DNA of 64,000 bases from the NCBI RefSeq assembly GCF_031453995.1, contig NZ_JAVDPZ010000004.1:62001-126000 (forward strand), written 5' to 3'. Source of the stretch: Nitrobacter vulgaris. GTDB taxonomy: Bacteria; Pseudomonadota; Alphaproteobacteria; Rhizobiales; Xanthobacteraceae. The notes under the pieces were generated by a model. It was given only the letters and a program-made list of their open reading frames with translations. It made no database searches and was not told the DNA's origin. A program made the translations under genes and the position numbers. Shown piece by piece: positions 34,530-44,144 of this stretch (positions are counted from its first letter, which is position 1; every line of letters starts with the position of its first letter).

Positions 34530-35306
34530 ATGACGAGCGAGACGGCAGCGCAATTTATCGAGGTCGGCGGCGGCGACGCCATGCGCCGGATCGCCGTGCA
34601 GGCACGGCGCGGGGACTCCCCGGGCCTGTTCTGGCTCGGCGGCTTCAAATCCGACATGGCGGGCACCAAGGCGCTGGCGCTCGATTCGTGGGCGGCCGAA
34701 CGCGGTTTGGCCTGCGTGCGCTTCGACTACTCCGGTCACGGGACTAGCGGCGGCGAGTTCACCGATGGCACCATAGGACGCTGGCTCGAGGAAAGCCTCG
34801 CGGTGTTCGACGCTTTTTGCGAGGGGCCGCAGGTGGTGATCGGCTCATCGATGGGTGGCTGGATGGCGCTTCTGCTAGCGCGCGAGATCGCGCGACGGGC
34901 ATCCTCCCGCGCCACGCTCACCGGCCTCGTGCTGATCGCACCGGCGCCGGATTTTACCGAGGAGTTGATGTGGAAGACCTTTTCGCCGGAGGCCAGACAT
35001 GCCATCGAAACCGATGGTGTCTGGCTGCGGCCGTCCGATTACGGCGATCCCTATCCGATCACGCGCGAACTGATCGAGGAGGGCCGCAACCATCTGCTGC
35101 TTGACCGCAGCATCTCGACCGGCTGTCCGGTGCGCATCCTGCAGGGCGCGCAGGATCTCGACGTGCCGTGGCGTCACGCCTTAACGCTGACCGAACGGTT
35201 GCCGAGCGATGACGTGGTGCTGACCATGATTCAGGACGGCGACCACCGGCTGTCGCGTCCACAGGACATCGCGCGCATTTTGGCGGCGGTGGCGGAGTTC
35301 TTCTGA
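34530..35306 (+). CDS. Alpha/beta hydrolase
   Basis: A 258-residue serine hydrolase. The nucleophile elbow is VVIGSSMGGWMALLLA, the acid is in GAQDLDVPW and the histidine in QDGDHRLSRP, giving a full triad. It resembles ABHD10-type thioesterases by length and the GGFKSDMAGTKALAL segment. No signal peptide, so cytoplasmic. It is transcribed away from infC. The natural substrate is unknown. Confidence 0.82.
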   Translation: MTSETAAQFIEVGGGDAMRRIAVQARRGDSPGLFWLGGFKSDMAGTKALALDSWAAERGLACVRFDYSGHGTSGGEFTDGTIGRWLEESLAVFDAFCEGPQVVIGSSMGGWMALLLAREIARRASSRATLTGLVLIAPAPDFTEELMWKTFSPEARHAIETDGVWLRPSDYGDPYPITRELIEEGRNHLLLDRSISTGCPVRILQGAQDLDVPWRHALTLTERLPSDDVVLTMIQDGDHRLSRPQDIARILAAVAEFF

Positions 35307-35403
35307 ATCAGCGGACGGCCGATCATGCCCGGCCTGCGGCGAGCATCCTCATCTCGAAACGTTCCTCGGCGGGCTATCCGGCTCGAGCATCCGGAAGGCC
35401 ACT

Positions 35404-37644
35404 CTATCTGCGCTTAACTGTGAGTTTGGCGGAGCCTTCATTGTTGCGATAGAATGCGTCGTAGAATCCGGGGATGCCCAGCACCGCATCGTTGACGAAC
35501 ACAAGCAACTCGCCGCTGCGCGTCGGCCGGATCACGGCCTCGATGGTGCCGTCTTCCGGATCGGGATCGAGAAACACCTCCTCGCCGCCAACCGCGCCGT
35601 AGCGCAACACCAGGCGGAACCACGGCCGCGTTAGCTCGCGACGCAAGGGAACGCCGAGCACCAGCGCCAGCTGCTGATGCCAGTTCGGCGCATCGGTCGA
35701 GTAGAATCCGCCGAGCGGGGACCGAATGCCGCCGTCCCGGAACGGCTCGGTGGTCTCCACCTTGACCACATAGCGCGCGCCATTGCCCTGGACGAAAATC
35801 CCGGTGTTGTTGCACAGGCCGGATGTGGCGAAGGTCACGCTGGCTTCCTCGCCGCGAGTTAGCGCTTTCGCTTGGGAGTTTTCGCGGCAGGTGAAGCCCG
35901 CGATATCCTGCGCGTTGTAAAGCAGGTGGCTGGTCAGCGTGACCCCGAGATAGACGAACAGCAGCGCAAAGAAGGCCGGCGCGCCGCGCCGCTTCAGCCA
36001 GTCGTGAAAAGCGACGTAGATGCGGCTGGTGCGCAGCCGATAAATCCAGTTTGTCGGTCCCTTGGTGGGCGCGCACGGGGCGCGCCGCCAGATCGCGCCC
36101 ATCGTATCCGAGATGCCTGCCGCGAGCCATGCGCTCCAGGCGATCAGCACAATCACGGTGATGAGCAGGAGTGAAAACTGCACCGGGCTGCGAGCGTAGC
36201 CGTCGATCCAGGTCTGCGCGAATCCGGGCAGGAAGCCGCCGACCAGGCGGATGATGTCCGAGATCCAGCGGACCGGGCTGAGATACTCGTCCTTGGCAGG
36301 CAGCTTGCGCAACAGCGGGTAGAGCGCGAGCCAAAGCGAAACGCCGACAGTAAGGAAATAGACGATGCGGCGCTTCCACACCTGGTTCCAGACATGCTCT
36401 TGCGCTTCGGCGCGTTTCGCCGCCTCATCCGAGGTTTCAAGCCCGAACGCATCGGGCGTGACGATTCGCCCATCATAAGTCGCGATATCGTAGACCGCGG
36501 GAAGCCCCACCGGCGCATAGGCGTGGGCGCGGCTTGCGATTCGGCACAAAGCGCTCTCGTGAATCTTCGGTCTCGCCACCGACACCACGTCCCGTTTGGT
36601 GTAGGCGTAGCTGGAGAGAAGCTCGATCTTGCGCGGCCCGTAACGGTAGTATCCGCCGACACCCTTGCGCGGATCATAGAGCCGGCCATCCTTGTCGCAC
36701 ATTGCGACGGCATGCTTGAAGGTGTCGGGATCGGCTGGCGGCGCCCCCTGATCCGACTTGAAGCGCAAACCGCAGGCCTGCGCTTCCCGCAGCATCCAGA
36801 CCAGTGAAATATAAGCCAGTGAATCGTCCGGATAGCCGCCGCCGACGTTGGAATGAACGCCAGGAAACCAGACCTGACTCACCTGTTCGTCGGCAAGATA
36901 GCGCTCACCGTCCCCGCGAAGCCGGGCAGACTGTGCTCCGCTCTCATCCCACAATTCGGGATGGAAAGTGGTTCGCTCCTCGTCGATCGACAGCGCCTGG
37001 CAGGCCCGCATCACCCGCGTCAGATCGAGCTTGTGGTCGGGCAATTGCAGCGGCCAGATGAAGCGGCTGACGCCTCGCGTCATCTCGTCGATCGGCAACC
37101 CGTAGGCGGTGACAGTATCCCACACGCCAACGAAGCGGATGCGCTGGATCACGCGATTGTCTGCCTTGTCGTAATCGTCGCGCCAAACCAGATCGCGCAA
37201 AGCCCTGAACAGATGCTCGATGCGCCAGACCGTATGATAGCGTTCGCGGCGATAGGCGCGATAGGCTGCGCGCGCCTTGCGATCCAATTCTTCCTCGGTG
37301 GCGGCGGCAATCAGTCCTTGATTAAGGATCAGCCCCATCACCACGCGAATGGTGAAGGCGCCCCGGCTAAAGCCAAAGCCGAATATCTGGTCACTTTCGT
37401 CAAGCCAGTTGCGGCAGGCGAACTTGTAGATATCGATAACGTTGCGTTTCAGCCCGAAGCCGAACGCGCCGCCGAGCACGGCGAGCGGCTTGAACGACGA
37501 CGTGCCGACGCCGTCATCGTAGAACGCCACCTGATCCGATCCGGAAAGATCAAGCCCTTCGAATGTGCGCCAGACGTTGGTGCGCCAGACCTTCGCCGCG
37601 GAATTTCCGGTGCCATCAGAGAGCAGAACGATTTTCCGGCCCAT
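35404..37644 (-). CDS. DUF2235 lipase-like membrane protein
   Basis: A 746-residue protein. The first 400 residues are a DUF2235 alpha/beta hydrolase, the catalytic fold of Tle1-type phospholipase effectors. The nucleophile is S93 in FGFGFSRGAFTIRV, with VHSNVGGGYPDDSLA as a second conserved motif. Several membrane helices follow (IVYFLTVGVSLWLALYPLL; VQFSLLLITVIVLIAWSAWL; APAFFALLFVYLGVTLTSHL), then a beta-rich C-terminus. No type VI secretion gene lies nearby, so an intrinsic membrane enzyme is more likely than an effector. Function unknown. Confidence 0.78.
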   Translation of the reverse strand: MGRKIVLLSDGTGNSAAKVWRTNVWRTFEGLDLSGSDQVAFYDDGVGTSSFKPLAVLGGAFGFGLKRNVIDIYKFACRNWLDESDQIFGFGFSRGAFTIRVVMGLILNQGLIAAATEEELDRKARAAYRAYRRERYHTVWRIEHLFRALRDLVWRDDYDKADNRVIQRIRFVGVWDTVTAYGLPIDEMTRGVSRFIWPLQLPDHKLDLTRVMRACQALSIDEERTTFHPELWDESGAQSARLRGDGERYLADEQVSQVWFPGVHSNVGGGYPDDSLAYISLVWMLREAQACGLRFKSDQGAPPADPDTFKHAVAMCDKDGRLYDPRKGVGGYYRYGPRKIELLSSYAYTKRDVVSVARPKIHESALCRIASRAHAYAPVGLPAVYDIATYDGRIVTPDAFGLETSDEAAKRAEAQEHVWNQVWKRRIVYFLTVGVSLWLALYPLLRKLPAKDEYLSPVRWISDIIRLVGGFLPGFAQTWIDGYARSPVQFSLLLITVIVLIAWSAWLAAGISDTMGAIWRRAPCAPTKGPTNWIYRLRTSRIYVAFHDWLKRRGAPAFFALLFVYLGVTLTSHLLYNAQDIAGFTCRENSQAKALTRGEEASVTFATSGLCNNTGIFVQGNGARYVVKVETTEPFRDGGIRSPLGGFYSTDAPNWHQQLALVLGVPLRRELTRPWFRLVLRYGAVGGEEVFLDPDPEDGTIEAVIRPTRSGELLVFVNDAVLGIPGFYDAFYRNNEGSAKLTVKRR

Positions 37645-37699
37645 GCCAACTCCCGGAACGATGTCGCCCGACGTTGATCCGCCTTCTCTCGAAAGCCAA

Positions 37700-37794
37700 C
37701 GACGCCCGCAGCGGGCGTCGCTTCTCTTAGCGTCAACTCAATCGCGGCCAGTTAGCCTTGCCAACTGAGGGAGGAAGGTTGGCAACGGCTAACT
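37700..37794. terminator. Two hairpins between PAS and DUF2235 genes
   Basis: CGACGCCCGC / GCGGGCGTCG (37700-37709 and 37711-37720) form a tight stem. A longer hairpin, AGTTAGCCTTGCCAAC / GTTGGCAACGGCTAAC-T, spans 37750-37794 with one bulged base and a loop containing GGGAGGAAG. They lie downstream of the leftward PAS gene and probably end its transcript, though neither has a T run on the minus strand. Confidence 0.5.
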
Positions 37795-37878
37795 CATCCC
37801 TGTGACATTCACGATGGGTTCGAGGTCATCGCCAAAGCATCGACCATCAACCCCATCGTTCTCCTGATCAACCAATCG

Positions 37879-39567
37879 TCACAAGAAATTGGCGACCGCT
37901 TTCGTCGAGGATGCCATCGCGGAGCTAAATCCCGCGCGAAGGCTTGTCAGGAACTGGGCGAGGGGCGACGGACCGACGCTCTCGCTCTTGCGACGGGTCT
38001 CCAGCCGCTCCATGCTCAAGCTCGACGCTTCAGCCTGATCAGCCAACGACACAGGCGCCTCCTGTACCATCTCTTCGCCACGGTCAGATTCGATCACCGT
38101 GGCGTATTGGATGACCTTGATCGCCTTGCCCTTGGCGTCGAGGACCGGAATGTACGAGGCCCGGATCCAGACTTCCTTGCCGTCCTTCCCGATGCGCTTG
38201 TACTCGGCCGATTGAGCCTCGCCGCGATTGAGCTTGGCCCAGAATTCGCGATAGGCAGAACCTGCACGCTCCGAAGCCTCCACGAAGATGCCGTCATTCT
38301 TGCCACGAACGTCGCCGAGGGTGTAACCCATCGCCTTCAGGAACTTGTCGTTGGCGGCGATAATCGTACCGTCCGGTTTGAATGCGGCCATTGCCTGGGC
38401 GCGTTCGATGGCGGCAAGCTGATCCGCGTTTTCCAGCGCCTCGAGTTTCCTGGCGGTGATATCGGTCGCGACTTCAATAACCTTCGTGGGTTTGCCCCTC
38501 GAATCCAGGACCGGATTATAAGAAGCCTGCAACCAGACGATCTTGCCGTTCTTGCCGATACGCTGATACTCGGCTGACTGTGACTCGCCGCGATTGAGCT
38601 TGGCCCAGAATTCGCGATAGGCGGCGCTGGATCGTTCGCCGGCCTCCACGAACATGTGATGGTGATTGCCCTGGACCTCGTTGAGGAGAGAGTAGCCGAA
38701 CGCTTTCAGGAAGTTATCGTTCGCGGTCAGGATCTTTCCATCCATTCCGAATTCGGCGACGGCCTGCGACTTTCCGATGGCCGCGACCTGGCCCTCCAGC
38801 TCAGCCGCCTTCAATTTCTGTTTGGTGACGTCAGTCGTGAACGCGACAACCTTGAACGGCTTTCCGGTCTCGTCCACGATTGGATTGTAAGTCGCGAGAA
38901 TCCAGACTTCTCTCCCGCCTTTACCAAACCGCCTGTATTCGGCCGATTGAGTCTCGCCGCGATTGAGCTTGGCCCAGAGTTCGCGATAGGCCGCACCTGA
39001 CCGCTCCGACAGCTCCACGAACATGCCATCATGCTTCCCCTGCACTTCGCTAAGGGCGAAGCCCATCGCGTTAAGGAAGTTTCTGTTCGCGGTAATGATC
39101 GTGCCGTCCAATTTGAATTCGACCACGCCCTGCGCGCGTTCGATGGCGGAAACCTGACCCGCGTTTTCCAGATTCTTGATTCTTTTCGCGGTGATATCGG
39201 ACGCGAGCGCGATAACTTTTGTCGGATTCCCCCTCGAATCCAGCACCGGAATATAGGACGCCTGAACCCAGACTTCCCGGCCGTGATTGTCGATGCGTTT
39301 GTACTCGGCCGATTGGGTCTCGCCCTTATTCAACCTGGCCCAGAAGTCGCGGTATGCGGCGCCGGACCGTTCGTCGGTCTCCACGAACATGCCGTGGTGC
39401 TTTCCGCGAACCTCCGCCAGCGTGTAACCGAGTATGCTGAGAAACTTCTCGTTAGCCGTGATGACCGTTCCATCGATACCGAGCTCGATGACGGCTTGAG
39501 ACTTGCTGATCGCTGCGGCTTTCGCGGCATTTTCTTTCGCGATCGACCATTTTTTGAAGAAAAACAT
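37879..39567 (-). CDS. Four-PAS-domain sensor without output domain
   Basis: A 562-residue protein starting ATG 39567 behind GGGGAGGATCA. It carries four tandem PAS-PAC units of about 121 residues each, all reading ...DG(T/K)(V/I)ITAN..FL...GY.L.EV.GK..GMFVE...RSGAAYR.FWA.LN.GE.QSAEY.R. In relatives such PAS arrays usually precede a methyl-accepting or kinase domain; here the last unit is followed only by about 60 low-complexity residues. No membrane helix is seen. PAS domains may bind FAD, haem or small ligands; the ligand is unknown. It could work by binding a partner. Confidence 0.8.
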   Translation of the reverse strand: MFFFKKWSIAKENAAKAAAISKSQAVIELGIDGTVITANEKFLSILGYTLAEVRGKHHGMFVETDERSGAAYRDFWARLNKGETQSAEYKRIDNHGREVWVQASYIPVLDSRGNPTKVIALASDITAKRIKNLENAGQVSAIERAQGVVEFKLDGTIITANRNFLNAMGFALSEVQGKHDGMFVELSERSGAAYRELWAKLNRGETQSAEYRRFGKGGREVWILATYNPIVDETGKPFKVVAFTTDVTKQKLKAAELEGQVAAIGKSQAVAEFGMDGKILTANDNFLKAFGYSLLNEVQGNHHHMFVEAGERSSAAYREFWAKLNRGESQSAEYQRIGKNGKIVWLQASYNPVLDSRGKPTKVIEVATDITARKLEALENADQLAAIERAQAMAAFKPDGTIIAANDKFLKAMGYTLGDVRGKNDGIFVEASERAGSAYREFWAKLNRGEAQSAEYKRIGKDGKEVWIRASYIPVLDAKGKAIKVIQYATVIESDRGEEMVQEAPVSLADQAEASSLSMERLETRRKSESVGPSPLAQFLTSLRAGFSSAMASSTKAVANFL

Positions 39568-40119
39568 TGATCCTCCCCAGGAGTTAGATCCAAGACTACC
39601 AAAGCTCACGACTCGCGGGCGAAGCTTGGTAACTTGATGATGAATGGAATCGGTTAAAACGAGGTTAATCGGCCTGGATCGCGAGACATACCCGCAGCTC
39701 TTCGGTGTCAGAGAGCTTCGGCAGCCGCCCGGGCTTTCCGTTTTTCTTAGTTTTTTCAACAGCTAACGCTTCCCCTGGTATCGGCGACGAAGCAGCCGGC
39801 GAAGGTTATCCGCCTTTGTTGCACGGCGATGGCAGTGACCGTTTCCTGAAGAAGTACAACATTCATAACCGCCGCCTGCTGCAGCCTCGGTATGCATTGA
39901 GTCGCGTGAGTCTAGTCCAGACTCGGCGGTCAGAACGGCATCAAAGTCGCCCCCGCAGGCCGTCAGCATGGTGCGCTGCGATCTCGAACACTTCGAGCTG
40001 GAACCAAAGAACCATCTGGACCAGCGACAAATCCGTTCCGCACGGGATTGTCGCCTATGGTCTGGCATGTTCCGTTAGCCTGTTGCCGAGGGCCAACTGG
40101 AACGCGGACACGGGAAAAT
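39568..40119. other. Gap before tRNA-Gly
   Basis: About 550 bp with no supported gene. The frames here lack ribosome sites and family resemblance. The end next to 39567 should hold the PAS gene promoter. The stretch TTTTTCTTAGTTTTTTC near 39740 is unusually AT-rich. Confidence 0.5.
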
Positions 40120-40194
<75 letters not shown>

Positions 40195-40483
40195 ATCCGA
40201 AAACAGGCAGCCGATCGACGGCCGCCGAAGGGCAGAGCTATGCCAAATGCGGCGTGCGAATGCAACAGCCAGATATGAGGTCCTCTCTCCCAAAGTCCCC
40301 TCCACTGGACGGCAGCCGCGATACCGGTGCCATTCAGAGGACCACGAGGGAACGATGCCCCGCCCGCCAATTGCAATATTTCCGCGCAGGGACCAATTTA
40401 TGGGTCCGGATCGTGCTAGCAAGGATATGCGAACTTTGGGACGGCGCAGACCGCTCCTTCCGGGGACATCAGGCGAGGATCAC
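40195..40483. other. Gap after tRNA-Gly
   Basis: No gene supported. An upstream in-frame extension of the thioredoxin-TPR gene passes through but lacks a good start. It should carry both the tRNA promoter (minus strand) and the thioredoxin-TPR promoter. Confidence 0.45.
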
Positions 40484-41419
40484 GTGACCATAGTCGAGCA
40501 CGGCAGCGAGCCGCCACCGCAGGCGTCGGATCTGATCAACGAGACGACGACCCAGACCTTCATGAAGGATGTCATCGAGGAATCGATGCGCCAGCCGGTG
40601 CTGGTCGATTTCTGGGCGCCGTGGTGTGGACCATGCCGCCAATTGACCCCGATCCTGGAAAAGGCGGTGCGCGCCGCCGCTGGCAAGGTCAAGCTGGCGA
40701 AGATGAATATCGACCAGCATCCTGCCATTTTTCAGCAGCTTGCGGCACAAACCGGTAATCAGTCGATTCCGGCGGTGTTCGCTTTTACCGGTGGGCGACC
40801 GGTGGACTTCTTTATGGGCGTTGTGCCCGAGACCCAGATCAAGAGCTTCATCGACAAGCTGACGCAAGGCGCGGGGGCGGCGCCCGGCACTCCGAATATC
40901 GAGGAAATCTTGCAAGAGGCGGAAGCCGCGCTCGCCGCAGGCGACCCGACCACGGCGGCCGAGGTCTATGCCGAGGTTCTCGGTATCGACGCCGCCAATC
41001 TTCCGGCGATCGCCGGACTTGCGCGTTGCTATGCGACCACCGGCGCGATCGACAAAGCCAAGCAAACACTCGCGCTGGTGCCGGAATCGAAGCGCGGCGA
41101 CGCCGCCGTGACAACCGTGCAGGCCATGATCGACCTCGCCGAACAGGCGAGTTCACTCGGCCCGGTCGTCGAACTCGAGCAGAAGGTTGCGGCCAACCCG
41201 CTCGATCATCAGGCGCGATTCGACCTGGCTACCGCACTGAACGCTGGTGGCCAACGCAGCGAGGCCACCGATCACCTGCTGGAAATCGTCAGGCGCGACC
41301 GCAAATGGAACGATGATGCCGCCCGCAGGCAGCTCGTGCAATTCTTCGAAGCGTGGGGCGCCGCGGACGAAGCCACCGTCGAGGGACGCAAACGCCTGTC
41401 GACGATCCTGTTTTCTTAA
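40484..41419 (+). CDS. Thioredoxin-TPR co-chaperone (CnoX/YbbN-like)
   Basis: A 311-residue protein with an N-terminal thioredoxin domain (VDFWAPWCGPCRQLTP, a WCGPC active site near residue 52) and C-terminal tetratricopeptide-like repeats (EAEAALAAGDPTTAAEVYAE onward). This is the YbbN/CnoX layout, where the protein holds unfolded clients for GroEL or DnaK. The Enterobacteria form often has SXXC; here both cysteines are kept, so it can be redox-active. I chose GTG 40484, preceded by GCGAGGATCAC; the long frame upstream has no support. Confidence 0.85.
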   Translation: MTIVEHGSEPPPQASDLINETTTQTFMKDVIEESMRQPVLVDFWAPWCGPCRQLTPILEKAVRAAAGKVKLAKMNIDQHPAIFQQLAAQTGNQSIPAVFAFTGGRPVDFFMGVVPETQIKSFIDKLTQGAGAAPGTPNIEEILQEAEAALAAGDPTTAAEVYAEVLGIDAANLPAIAGLARCYATTGAIDKAKQTLALVPESKRGDAAVTTVQAMIDLAEQASSLGPVVELEQKVAANPLDHQARFDLATALNAGGQRSEATDHLLEIVRRDRKWNDDAARRQLVQFFEAWGAADEATVEGRKRLSTILFS

Positions 41420-41507
41420 GCGGTCCGGTCTCACATTTGCGTCCGTTCAGCGAACGGCCTGCGAATGTAAGACAGGGCAGGACCGCTACAAGCTTTGCCC
41501 GTGAGAA

Positions 41508-41616
41508 CATTTTCCGGCTAAGTGGAATCCGGTTAGACGTTAGAAAATGCTCTCACTTAATAACTTGCGCGTATTCTCATCGCAAAACCGGTATCCACTT
41601 TTACGGAATACGCGCT
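41508..41616. repeat. Inverted pair of intergenic repeats
   Basis: TTTTCCGGCTAAGTGGAATC (41508-) is an inverted, diverged copy of the family whose direct copy AAAACCGGTATCCACTTTTA ends near 41616. The pair surrounds a short AT-rich spacer just upstream of the LON-domain gene. Confidence 0.55.
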
Positions 41617-41632
41617 AGCACCGGACTCGTTC

Positions 41633-42307
41633 ATGCCCATCAATGCCGAATACCGCGGACCCGGTGACCTTCCCGAAGTGATACCAGTGTTCCCGCTGCC
41701 CGGCGCACTGCTGCTGCCGCGCGGCCAAATGCCGCTCAACATCTTCGAAATGCGCTATCTCGCAATGGTCGACGACGCGCTCCGGGACGGCCATCGTCTG
41801 ATCGGCATGATCCAGCCCGACATCGCCCATTCTGCGAGCGAGGACAAGCCGGAGCTGTTCCATGTCGGCTGCGTCGGGCGCATCACGCAGTTCGCCGAAT
41901 CCGGCGACGGCCGTTATATCCTCGAGCTCACCGGCGTCTCGCGTTTCAAGGTCGTGGAAGAGCCGACGGTGTTGACGCCCTATCGCCAGTGCAAGGTCGA
42001 TTTCTTCGCTTACGCCGATGATCTGACCGCGCGCAAAGGCGAGGACGCCGTCGACCGCAAACGGCTGCTCGAGGTGCTGAACGATTTTCTCAAGGTCAAC
42101 GACTTGAAGGTAGACTGGAGCGACATCGAGAACGCCCCGAACGAGGCACTGGTCAACGCGCTAGCAATGATGTCGCCCTATGGCCCGTTGGAGAAGCAGG
42201 CGATGCTGGAGGCAACTGACCTTAAAACGCGCGCGGAAATCTTGATCGCGGTGACCGAAATGGACCTCGCAAAAAAACGCACCAGCGGCGACCCCGGATT
42301 GCAGTAG
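41633..42307 (+). CDS. LON substrate-binding domain protein
   Basis: A 224-residue protein consisting of the Lon N-terminal domain only (IPVFPLPGALLLPRGQMPLN, IFEMRYLAMVDDAL, GCVGRITQFAE). No ATPase or protease part follows. Such stand-alone proteins are common in alphaproteobacteria and are of unknown function, perhaps adaptors. It follows the thioredoxin-TPR gene and precedes the Trm112-like gene. Confidence 0.88.
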   Translation: MPINAEYRGPGDLPEVIPVFPLPGALLLPRGQMPLNIFEMRYLAMVDDALRDGHRLIGMIQPDIAHSASEDKPELFHVGCVGRITQFAESGDGRYILELTGVSRFKVVEEPTVLTPYRQCKVDFFAYADDLTARKGEDAVDRKRLLEVLNDFLKVNDLKVDWSDIENAPNEALVNALAMMSPYGPLEKQAMLEATDLKTRAEILIAVTEMDLAKKRTSGDPGLQ

Positions 42308-42443
42308 CTAGCGAAACGTCTCAACTGGTGGAGTGGATTGGACATTCGCCACCGACGTGCGGCAAACTCGGCAAGCGAATGTCAGATTCAACCACAACCC
42401 ATATGAACCCACCCGCCCGACTTGATCCTTCGAAGAGACCCGT

Positions 42444-42644
42444 ATGACGCCGCCCCCCTCCGATCGTCCCGAAGATACCGTCGATCCAAAGCTTCTGGAG
42501 ATTCTGGTCTGTCCGGTCACCAAGGGACCGCTGGAATTCGACGGCAAACGGCAGGAACTGATTTCGCGCTCGGCGAGACTAGCCTACCCGATCCGCGACG
42601 GCATTCCGATCATGCTGCCGGAAGAGGCCAGGAAGATCGAGTGA
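42444..42644 (+). CDS. Trm112-family small protein
   Basis: A 66-residue protein of the Trm112/YcaR family: DPKLLEILVCPVTKGPLEFD with one CxxT-type turn and AYPIRDGIPIMLPEEAR. In other organisms Trm112 activates methyltransferases; in bacteria the role is unclear. Only one cysteine remains in the usual zinc-binding turn. It starts at ATG 42444. Confidence 0.88.
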   Translation: MTPPPSDRPEDTVDPKLLEILVCPVTKGPLEFDGKRQELISRSARLAYPIRDGIPIMLPEEARKIE

Positions 42645-42757
42645 GGGTAAATCGAGCGAGGATGATGCACGCCGCCCTGGCTCTTCATTTCTCATCGGAA
42701 GAGGCATCGTCCTGACGGCGGCGACGCCACTCGGAGCGCCGCAGCCGTGCTCTCGCG

Positions 42758-44107
42758 TCATTGCACCACCTCGCCGTGCTGGCTGATGTCGAGACCTTCG
42801 CGTTCGTTCTCGCCGCTGACCCGCAGACCGATCACCGCCTTGATGGCAAGCAGGATGATCAGGGTGACGATGGCGTCGTACACGACCGTGGCGAGGATGC
42901 CGTAGATCTGGACGATCACCTGATGGGTGTTGCCGTCGATCAGGCCCGTGCCGGCCTTGTTGATGGCGGTGCGGGCGAACACGCCGGTGAGCAGCGCGCC
43001 GATGATGCCGCCGACGCCGTGGACGCCGAAGGCGTCGAGGCTGTCGTCATAGCCCATCATGTGCTTGAGGCCGGTGGCGCCCCAGTAGCAGCCGATGCCG
43101 GCGACGGCGCCGATGACCAGCGCGCCGCACGGATCGACGAAGCCGGAGGCCGGGGTGATGGCGACGAGACCGCCGACCGCGCCGGAGCAGATGCCGAGCG
43201 CGCTCGGCTTGCCGCGCAAGCCCCACTCGACGACCATCCAGGCCAGCGCCGCGGCGGCGGTTGCGATCTGGGTCACCGCCATCGCCATGCCGGCCTGTCC
43301 GCCCGCCGTCACCGCCGAACCGGCGTTGAAACCGAACCAGCCGACCCACAAGAGCGACGCGCCGATCATGGTCAGCACCAGGTTATGCGGCGCCATGTTC
43401 TCGCTGCCGTAACCCTTGCGCTTGCCGAGCACCAGCGCGCAGACGAGGCCCGCGACGCCGGCGTTGATATGGACCACGGTGCCGCCGGCGAAGTCCAGCA
43501 CGCCGAGACCTCCGAGGAATCCGCCGCCCCAGACCCAGTGCGCGACTGGCGCATAAACCAACAGCGACCACAGGCCCATGAACCACATCATCGCCGAGAA
43601 CTTCATCCGATCCGCGATCGCGCCGCAGATCAGCGCTGGCGTGATGATCGCGAACGTCATCTGGAAGCACATGAACACCGATTCCGGGATCGTCGGCGCG
43701 GCGGCGGCGATGGAGTCCGTGCCCATGCCCATCAGCAGCATGCGCGAGGCGCTGCCGAGAAAGTTCGTACCCTCGGTGAAGGCCCAGCTATAGCCGATCA
43801 CCATCCAGAGCACGGTGGCGAGACAGGTGATGGCGAAACTCTGCATCACCGTGGCGAGCACATTCTTCTTGCGCACCATGCCGCCGTAGAACAGTGCGAG
43901 GCCGGGGATCGTCATCATCAGCACGAGCGCGGTGGAGGTCAGCATCCACGCGGTGTCGCCCGAATCCAGTTTGGGCGGCGGTGGCGCGGCAGGGGCGACC
44001 GCTGCGGCGCTCTGGGCAAGCGCGACGTCGGCAAATCCCGCAAGGCCGGCTGCGGTGAGTATCGCCGCGATGGCCAGTCCCGCGCGGGCCGGGCATTCGA
44101 ACGTCAT
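42758..44107 (-). CDS. amtB: Ammonium transporter 1
   Basis: A 449-residue Amt channel with an N-terminal signal peptide (LAIAAILTAAGLAGFADVAL) and eleven expected membrane helices. The pore histidines lie in GGTVVHINAGVAG and DAFGVHGVGGIIG. The C-terminal tail ENEREGLDISQHGEVVQ is the PII-binding region. Start ATG 44107 follows AGGAG. The upstream PII gene of this pair is a pseudogene, so this channel must be controlled by the second PII or be unregulated. Confidence 0.95.
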   Translation of the reverse strand: MTFECPARAGLAIAAILTAAGLAGFADVALAQSAAAVAPAAPPPPKLDSGDTAWMLTSTALVLMMTIPGLALFYGGMVRKKNVLATVMQSFAITCLATVLWMVIGYSWAFTEGTNFLGSASRMLLMGMGTDSIAAAAPTIPESVFMCFQMTFAIITPALICGAIADRMKFSAMMWFMGLWSLLVYAPVAHWVWGGGFLGGLGVLDFAGGTVVHINAGVAGLVCALVLGKRKGYGSENMAPHNLVLTMIGASLLWVGWFGFNAGSAVTAGGQAGMAMAVTQIATAAAALAWMVVEWGLRGKPSALGICSGAVGGLVAITPASGFVDPCGALVIGAVAGIGCYWGATGLKHMMGYDDSLDAFGVHGVGGIIGALLTGVFARTAINKAGTGLIDGNTHQVIVQIYGILATVVYDAIVTLIILLAIKAVIGLRVSGENEREGLDISQHGEVVQ

Positions 44108-44144
44108 GTGCTTTACTCCTGATTGAGGAAGGATGAGCGCGAAA

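Noticed and set aside
42761..44122. A 453-codon open frame antisense to the first amtB
   Set aside because: It is a shadow of a GC-rich gene; the protein is rich in Asp, Ala and His with no family resemblance, and the opposite strand is clearly amtB.
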